From positions 315,001 through 379,000 of the forward strand of contig JAMPIV010008522.1 of NCBI GenBank assembly GCA_024509875.1: a DNA stretch of 64,000 bases, given 5' to 3'. The notes beneath the pieces are model-generated. The model had not been told where the DNA came from. It worked only from the letters and a program-made list of their open reading frames with translations, and made no database searches. Source of the DNA: Oreohelix idahoensis. Taxonomy: Eukaryota > Mollusca > Gastropoda > Stylommatophora > Oreohelicidae. The position numbers were made by a program, and so were the translations under genes. Below are positions 58,050 through 64,000 of this stretch, one piece after another (position 1 is the first letter of the stretch; each line of letters begins with the position of its first letter).

Positions 58050-58891
58050 CGAGGAACGGTCAAAAAGTAATGCCTCGTAATTTTTAATTTCATTCAATAG
58101 GCAAGATAACAGATAAAATTCACATTGAAATGTAGCCTTAAGTCTGAACTTCAAAAATTTATTTCTCAATGTAGTCTCCGTTATTTGTTACAGTTTTTTT
58201 CCATCTTCTCACAAGGGCATGTATCCCCGCATGGTAAAAATTTGTGTCCTTTTTCCTAAATTACTGACGTACGGCACGTTTAAGGGTCTTGGTGTCCTCA
58301 AAGTGATGTCCGCGAAGATCTTCTTTCAGTGGTCCAAACAGATGGAAGTCAGAAGGTGCAAGATCGGGACTGTAAGGGGGATGTGGTAATAATGTCCAGC
58401 CAAATTCTGCAATCGCATCAATGGTGCGTTTAGCGGTGTGTGGCGTGGCAGTATCGTGCAACAGTAGTGCAGTTCTCTAATCTTTTAATGGGTAAAGTCG
58501 CCGAAGACGACCTCTAAGCTTCTTCAAATGTAACGGTCTGCATTCACCATGTTTCCCTGTTCCAAAACCCAAGTCTCATCACCTGTCACAATATTCGATA
58601 AAAATTCTTCTCCTTCAATTTCGTAACGGTGCAGGAGGTTGATGACTATGGTTTTCCTTGTTTCTTTAAGTCTGTCTGTCAACATTCTATGACATAACGT
58701 TGTTTTAACCGAACGTCTTTGGCAGCCATTTTTAAACTGTTACAGTGGTGCCACCTGTTACTGAAACAGGTTAGTAATGCTATACAATGCAGAAGAGTGT
58801 TTGAGGAATCCTGCTAAATTTACAAATTGCACACCGATGCAGTATTTACATACATAAACAATAGTAGGCATTACTTTTTGACCTTCCCTCG
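58050..58891 (-). mobile_element. mariner-type transposon, internally deleted, 842 bp
   Basis: Inverted ends CGAGGAACGGTCAAAAAGTA and (complement) CGAGGGAAGGTCAAAAAGTA are flanked by TA. On the - strand an N-terminal piece (AAKDVRLKQR) and a catalytic piece remain: HDTATPHTAKRTIDAIAEFG, then LLPHPPYSPDLAPSDFHLFG. The D34D spacing region is present, but the middle of a ~340-codon transposase is missing and stops are present. Confidence 0.85.
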
Positions 58892-59049
58892 TACCTAAAT
58901 TATAACCCAATAGGGGTTGAACTGTGTGTTTAGCCAAAATATTAACACAAAAAATAACTCATTTAACAACCTTTCCTACACAGAATACGTAAAAGCTTTA
59001 AAGAAACATAACTGTTATGACATACTAGAATCTTGACATTTATATTTTC

Positions 59050-59490
59050 AACTTACTTACTTAGTCATCTCTCTTCTACCGTGAGGAGTAGAGGTTTGGA
59101 GGAGGGAGCGCCATACTATCCTATTGGCTGTCTTCCTTCCGGCCTGGTTCCAATCTAGTCTTCGGTCCTTCAGAGATTGTCTAATGTTGTCCTCCCAGCA
59201 GACTCTGGGTGGTCCTGAAGGTCTGGATCCCTGGCTCTTAGTTTCACATACTCGTTGTGGTAGCCGATCTTCTTCCATTCTGCAGACATGACCAAACCAT
59301 TATAGTTGGGACTGTTCTACTTGAGTCTGTAGTGGCTGGGTTTCGAGGCCTTGCCATATCATCTGGTTGCAGACCATATCCCTTCTGGTTACTTCAACCA
59401 CCTTCCTCAGATACCTCATTTCTGAGGTTTGGAGCTGGCTTTTGTGGGTTATAGTTATTGCCCATGATTCACATCCATACGTCAAGACTG
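59050..59490 (-). mobile_element. LINE C-terminus (family b)
   Basis: On the - strand: YGCESWAITITHKSQLQTSE, RYLRKVVEVTRRDMVCNQMI, EEDRLPQRVCETKSQGSRPS and GPPRVCWEDNIRQSLKDRRL. Two frames, split by a shift near 59290. Homologous to 3945-4290. Confidence 0.75.
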
Positions 59491-59559
59491 GGACATAGGT
59501 GGAGCGGTATTATATTTTCAACACACATCAGAATTCATCACAGGTTTTCTAAAAAGTTG

Positions 59560-59762
59560 ATCATCATCATTTTCCTTTTCACTCCTTATGGAGCATGGAG
59601 CCACCACTGTAGCTGGTTCCTTTGCAGGAAACCTGCAGCAAGCATTCACATGCTCTTATAATGGTGGTATCTGTAGCAATTTATATTTCAAGATGCAGCT
59701 GCCAGCCTCTTGCGCAACCACATATTAGTTGCCTTGTACGATCAGAGATCCCCAGAAATTAA
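59560..59762 (-). repeat. Dispersed ~240-bp repeat, reverse orientation
   Basis: Begins with ATCATCATCATTTTCC, the reversed (ATG)n tail, then GGAGCATGGAGCCACCACTG and CTTTGCAGGAAACCTGCAGC. Confidence 0.72.
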
Positions 59763-60089
59763 GACACGTAGTTAAAACATGTGAAGTGGTAACCATAATT
59801 TCTGAGCATAAGTAATTATCTTCCATATTATAAGTCCCAATACTACAAGTACCTGTTAGGACCACCGCAGAGGCATCTTGAGATCAAATTATGATAGTGA
59901 AGTGTATATGTCACGAAGGCAACTTCACCATCATCCTGAGTCATCAGACAGAAATTAAAGGAACTTTAATTTTTTTTTTTGGGAAAAAAATTAATACCAT
60001 TAGCTTCATCAAAAACATCACTGGCACTGTCATCATCTGAAAAATTATCATCATAATAAAAAAATATCATTACCACTGTCACGATCTGA

Positions 60090-60152
60090 AATCGGAGCAC
60101 TGATGGAGTTGTTCGTGTACAATGAAAATAGTCCTTAAAACCAAAAAATCAC
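60090..60152 (+). repeat. 3' end of tRNA-headed SINE family 3
   Basis: ATCGGAGCACTGATGGAGTT and AATAGTCCTTAAAACCAAA match the last 60 bases of 51033-51517. Confidence 0.7.
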
Positions 60153-60177
60153 TACCACTACCACCATTAAAAATCAC

Positions 60178-60390
60178 CCTGTGTAGTTCTCTGAGGAGAC
60201 AACAAAAGAAAACAAAAATAACATCCCTGTTTTGTAAAAAGCGACTAACATAAGGATGTGCATAGGACCGACGACCTCATCTTGTAACACCAACGGCTAC
60301 CGAAACCACCAATGCAATAGCATTTAAACATTTCAGTGCAGGCTTCCTGTAAAGGGAACAGGTACAGTGGTAGCTTCACTACCATCATCA
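60178..60390 (+). repeat. Dispersed ~240-bp repeat
   Basis: A copy from CCCTGTGTAGTTCTCTGAGG to GGTACAGTGGTAGCTTCACT. Confidence 0.68.
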
Positions 60391-60419
60391 TTATCAAAAC
60401 ATCACCGCCACTTTCATGA

Positions 60420-60705
60420 AAACTTCATACCACTGTTAACATCAATGACATGGCTACAACATACCACTGTTAACATCAATGACATGGCTACAACATACCA
60501 CTGTTAACATCAATGATATGGCTACAACCTACCACTGTTAACATCAATGACATGGCTACAACATACCACTGTTAACATCAATATGGCTACAACGTACCAC
60601 TATTAACATCAATGATATGGCTACAACCTACCACTGTTAACATCAATGATATGGATACAACATACCACTGTTAAAGTCAATGACATGGTTTCAACATACC
60701 ACTAT
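60420..60705. repeat. 34-bp minisatellite, ~8 copies
   Basis: The unit is ACCACTGTTAACATCAATGA followed by CATGGCTACAACAT. One unit lacks six bases near 60583 and the last two are diverged. Confidence 0.9.
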
Positions 60706-60714
60706 TTTTATCAG

Positions 60715-60790
60715 TGACTTCTTCCATCCTTAGCCACAACCGGCAAAGCATCATGGCCAGTACGCCTAGTGGCGTCTTAGGGCTCAGAGA
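60715..60790 (-). mobile_element. Fragment of the LINE family d 3' tail
   Basis: CTTCTTCCATCCTTAGCCAC and GGCCAGTACGCCTAGTGGCG parallel 14460-14530. About 75 bp. Confidence 0.6.
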
Positions 60791-61020
60791 AATGTGTATA
60801 CATTTCTGTGTGCACTAGGTTAATTTTTTTTAAATGTCCAAAAACTGGATCACTTTAACCCGCACGTGAAAATTGCCATTGTTGCTGCAAAAACTCATGG
60901 TTTTTGCAACAAGCCCCACTAGTTCAAAAGGTGGAAAAGTGAGTTGAATTTGAATGCACGTGGAAAATGATCATCGGTAAAGAGTGTTCACCGTTGGTAT
61001 GCAATAAATCAGTATGACAA

Positions 61021-61255
61021 GTGGTCGAAATGATCACTGCATTAGCCATGCCACCAAGGAGAAGTCTCAGCACTGTAGACCGTGGTCGAGCCATGGCATG
61101 GATTCAGGATGGTCAATCTGTTCGTCATGTTGCAAGACGTTTAGCAGTGTCCCACTCTACCATTCAGAGACTTCTTGAGAGATTTCAAGCTACCAGACAT
61201 TTGGAAAATCGACCTGCTCACGAAGAATTATATAAACCTTGTCTAAACTGAAGGG
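61021..61255 (+). mobile_element. Tc1-type transposase N-terminus, truncated
   Basis: One frame encodes MPPRRSLSTVDRGRAMAWIQ, then QSVRHVARRLAVSHSTIQRL, the first helix-turn-helix of Tc1-family transposases, and stops after LENRPA...LKPCLN-like sequence. No catalytic domain remains. The right border GTCCAGTAGTATATATA looks like a transposon end, but no matching left end was seen. Confidence 0.7.
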
Positions 61256-61639
61256 CAGCCCTTAACTTTTGTCCAGTAGTATATATAATACCTTATATTT
61301 TGCTACAGTCAGTCCTTTTGTTAGTTCAAATAACAGTATCTGTGCATCAGAACCCACAGCATTCTGCTTTTGCAAGACATCTCTGATACCCCCCTTGTAC
61401 TCCATCAGTAAAGACTTTTGTACAATTCTACAGAATTAAATTATTATTACAGTGAATAAAGCAGATACACCAAATATAAGACAATGAGAGTGATGTTATT
61501 TAGACAGCCATTTTGGCAACAGTTAAGTTAAGAGTACAGTCTTCAGCTAAAAAAAACATCCCTTTTAGTTCTGTAGCTTAATGAGATGTTATGATAAGGC
61601 AGAAAGTGTTTTTCTTATTATAATTCTGAATAAAGTTAC

Positions 61640-62370
61640 TATGACTGATGAAAAGGCTGAAGGTTGAAGGAAAAGGTATGAGCATGACAGAGCTATGACT
61701 GATGAAAAGGCTGACGGTTGAAGGAATAGGTATGAGCATGACAGAGCTATGACTGATGAAAAAGCTGAAGGTTGAAGGAAAAGGTATGAGCATGACAGAG
61801 CTAAGACTGATGAAAAGGCTGAAGGTTGAAGGAAAAGGTATGAGCATGACAGATCTATGACTGATGAAAACGCTGAAGGTTGAAGGAAAAGGTATGAGCA
61901 TGACAGAGCTAAGACTGATGAAAAGGCTGAAGGTTGAAGGAAAAGGTATGAGCATGACAGAGCTAAGACTGATGAAAAGGCTGACGGTTGAAGGAAAAGG
62001 TATGAGCATGACAGAGCTATGACTGATGAAAAGGATGAAGGTTGAAGGAAAAGGTATGAGCATGACAGATCTATGACTGATGAAAAGGCTGAAGGAAAAG
62101 GTATGAGCATGACAGAGCTATGACTGATGAAAAGGCTGACAGTTGAAGGAAAATATATAAGCATGACAGAGCTAAGACTGATGAAAAGGATGAAGGTTGA
62201 AGGAAAAGGTATGAGCATGACAGAGCTATGACTGATGAAAAGGCTGACGGTTGAAGGAAAAGGTATGAGCATGACAGAGCTATGACTGACGAAAAGGATG
62301 AAGGTAAATGTATAAGCATGACAGATCTATGACTGATGAAAAGGCTGAAGGAAAAGGTATGAGCATGACA
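61640..62370. repeat. 54-bp minisatellite, ~14 copies
   Basis: The unit is GACTGATGAAAAGGCTGAAG, GTTGAAGGAAAAGGTATGAG and CATGACAGAGCTAT. Some units lack GGTTGAAG. Long - strand open frames here follow from the period. Confidence 0.93.
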
Positions 62371-62397
62371 AGAGCTACAACAGGGAAGGACACGTCA

Positions 62398-62635
62398 AAT
62401 CATCATCATCATCAGTTCCCTTTGGAGCATAGAGCTGCCACTGCAGCTGGTCCCCTTGCTGGAAGCCTGTATCATAGCATTCATGTGCTCTTGCAGTTTT
62501 GGTCTCTCTAGCAATTTGTTTTACACGATGTGGTTGCCAGCCCTAAGCACAACCTCATTATAGTAGCCTCTTACGACATACCTGAGCAGCAACTGTTCTA
62601 CTCTTTGTCTCTTCAGAGACCACCAGGAACTGAAT
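62398..62635 (-). repeat. Dispersed ~240-bp repeat, reverse orientation
   Basis: Starts with a (CAT)5 tract followed by CCTTTGGAGCATAGAGCTGC and ends at TCTTCAGAGACCACCAGGAA. It lies directly after the 54-bp tandem array. Confidence 0.72.
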
Positions 62636-62788
62636 GGGGCATAACAACAAATAATGGATAGAAAATAGTCTATTCAAATGTATCATCAAAATGAGAGACA
62701 GTTAATGTTGCAGGTCAACTACTGCCTGCCTTCGATGTGCAGAAAGCAACTAGTCTAATCTGACGTGATTAAGTAACAGAGTACATAC

Positions 62789-62998
62789 CCATCTTTTGCT
62801 TGTTTTGACGGCCCATAAAACATCAGGGGAGTGCAGGAATGTATCCTAACACCATGAATGTCCTTGACATCAGGAATGTCAAGGTCATACCAGCGCACAC
62901 TTACAGACATGGCTGACCAATAGATGTCACTGTGCGGCATAGTGTGTGACAGATTCTCTGAGTTGATGAAGCTTAGCTCAAATCTCACACCCACTTTA
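62789..62998 (-). CDS. Unidentified host gene, exon 1 of 5 visible
   Basis: Read on the - strand, this 210-bp segment runs from an acceptor (...TCGACAG) to a strong donor (GTATGT) and stays open throughout. It encodes about 69 residues of high complexity, including KVGVRFELSFINSENLSHTM, then YWSAMSVSVRWYDLDIPDV and HGVRIHSCTPLMFYGPSKQ. It begins with the last base of a split codon and ends with two bases (GG). The next exon begins with one base, so the phases agree. I do not recognise the family. The pattern of alternating hydrophobic residues suggests a beta-rich fold (inference). A perfect-looking GTAAGT inside the exon is probably not used, because the coding frame continues past it. Confidence 0.55.
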
Positions 62999-63139
62999 CT
63001 GTCGATTTAAAGACATTGTAATGTCCAGGCCAATATTTAATAAAAAAAAAAAAAAAAAAAAAGGTACTTAAGTATTTTTGGAAAGAGTTACGGGCCCCTT
63101 GTTATGGCAGACGTGTGTTTTGAGCCTGTTAAGAATCTT

Positions 63140-63360
63140 ATGCATCATCATCAATCATCATCATCCTCCTCATCATCCTCCTCCTCATCATCATCACATT
63201 CAGCTCCCCATGGAGAATAGACCTTCAACAAATGTATGCCATGTCTTTCCTGTCCTGTGCCATCTGCTCACATTCTTTCCATATGTTCTTCATCTCTTTT
63301 ATGTCTCTCTTCAGCTCTCTTCTCCATGTGTTCTTTAGTCTCCTTCAACCACCTTCCATT
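63140..63360 (-). mobile_element. LINE 3' end (family g) with (CAT)n tail, degraded
   Basis: CAGCTCCCCATGGAGAATAG, CAACAAATGTATGCC and TCTCTTCTCCATGTGTTC as in 42655-42790, preceded by a long reversed tail of CATCATC/CCTCCTC units. Confidence 0.7.
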
Positions 63361-63674
63361 TTGTTTTTGTTGAAGTTTTTTTTTTTTGTGGTTTACAAAT
63401 TTCTACAGGATGGGGTGCCAGCCAATGCCCAACCCTCCTTTGTTACTTTTTATGACGCGTGTGGTTGGTAAAAGTGTTACAGTTCTTTTCTCCCCTTTTG
63501 GGCCTGGGAACACAAAGGTGTTATGTATCGTGTATAACGTTTAATAAATGAATAAAATACCATGAAAATACCAAAGATATGATTCAATGGACTGTGAGAG
63601 AGAATGAAAAAGAAAGAGAGAGGGACAGAGAAAGAGAGAGATGAAGGATTTCATGCAGGTGCCCATTGAGCAAG

Positions 63675-63975
63675 TGATGAGTATTAAGAGAGTTAAAACT
63701 TTATCGATTTAGTCATTCTAAAGATTACGGGAGTTCCACAGCAGATAATGCTGTAGGAGTAAAGTGTTAGAGACTTCACTATTCTAGGTCTCAGCATTAT
63801 GAGGTGGGATGACCGGTGTCTTTCCTTGCTGTCTTTATTTTCCCTAACTGAAGAGCAAAGTCTTGTTCCCATTTACAGCTGGGTAGATTGCAGCATAACA
63901 CTACCAGGTTTTGTAGCTGGTAACTTTGGCTCATGAAGCAAGCATTCTAACCACTTGATCACCTGAAGTTTTTAG
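63675..63975 (-). repeat. tRNA-headed SINE family 1, reverse orientation
   Basis: AGTGTTAGAGACTTCACTAT, CATTTACAGCTGGGTAGATT, ACCAGGTTTTGTAGCTGG (B-box side) and ATTCTAACCACTTGATCACC (A-box side). Confidence 0.65.
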
Positions 63976-64000
63976 TCATCCTAACTCTTGGTATCTTGAT

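Noticed and set aside
61578..62319. Open - strand frames up to 227 codons
   Set aside because: A product of the 54-bp minisatellite.
62876..62881. Perfect GTAAGT donor inside the exon at 62789-62998
   Set aside because: The coding frame continues with good composition past this point to a second donor whose phase fits the next exon. It may be an alternative site at most.

Overview
The window is nuclear DNA from an animal. It has introns with GT/AG borders, very low coding density and a dense mixture of LINE, SINE, piggyBac, hAT, Tc1/mariner and LTR elements plus many minisatellites. A marine invertebrate, probably a mollusc, is the most likely source. That is an inference from the repeat types, and nothing in the sequence proves it. 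No prokaryotic feature (operon, Shine-Dalgarno site, CRISPR array) is present.

Host genes. From the left edge to about 12.9 kb, the + strand carries the last five coding exons of a TBC1D20 orthologue, a membrane-anchored Rab GTPase-activating protein. Exon phases agree across every junction, the C-terminal membrane helix is visible, and an AATAAA follows the stop. From about 63.0 kb down to 47.9 kb, the - strand carries five short segments with good splice sites. Their phases agree across all four introns, so they look like internal exons of one host gene that I do not recognise. Its 5' exons lie beyond the right edge. Its 3' end runs towards a damaged stretch of sequence. Two further possible + strand exons (25.3 and 29.8 kb) are much weaker.

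Mobile DNA. One near-complete piggyBac element (26167-28359) has matching terminal repeats but a broken transposase. Three short TTAA-flanked elements (0.26, 13.2, 49.9 kb) are piggyBac-type MITEs, two of them from one family. hAT-type MITEs lie at 2.3 and 9.9 kb, mariner/Tc1-type elements at 15.0, 58.05 and 61.0 kb, and a solo LTR with a 5-bp target duplication at 52.9 kb. At least seven LINE lineages are present, nearly all as 5'-truncated reverse transcriptase C-termini. At least five tRNA-headed SINE families occur, and several copies have exact target-site duplications. One ~240-bp repeat is present about 19 times on both strands and often ends in (ATG)n, like two of the LINE families. 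Many insertions are nested, so relative ages can be read directly.

Satellite DNA and assembly. Minisatellites have periods of 33, 34, 39, 51, 54, 57, ~68 and ~89 bp. Around 40.3-42.6 kb, long arrays of an ATATAGACACACAC-type unit directly border LINE fragments. From about 43.4 to 47.3 kb the sequence becomes A-rich and indel-laden and repeats, in corrupted form, the sequence just to its left. This looks like an unpolished or misassembled stretch, and gene calls there should not be trusted.
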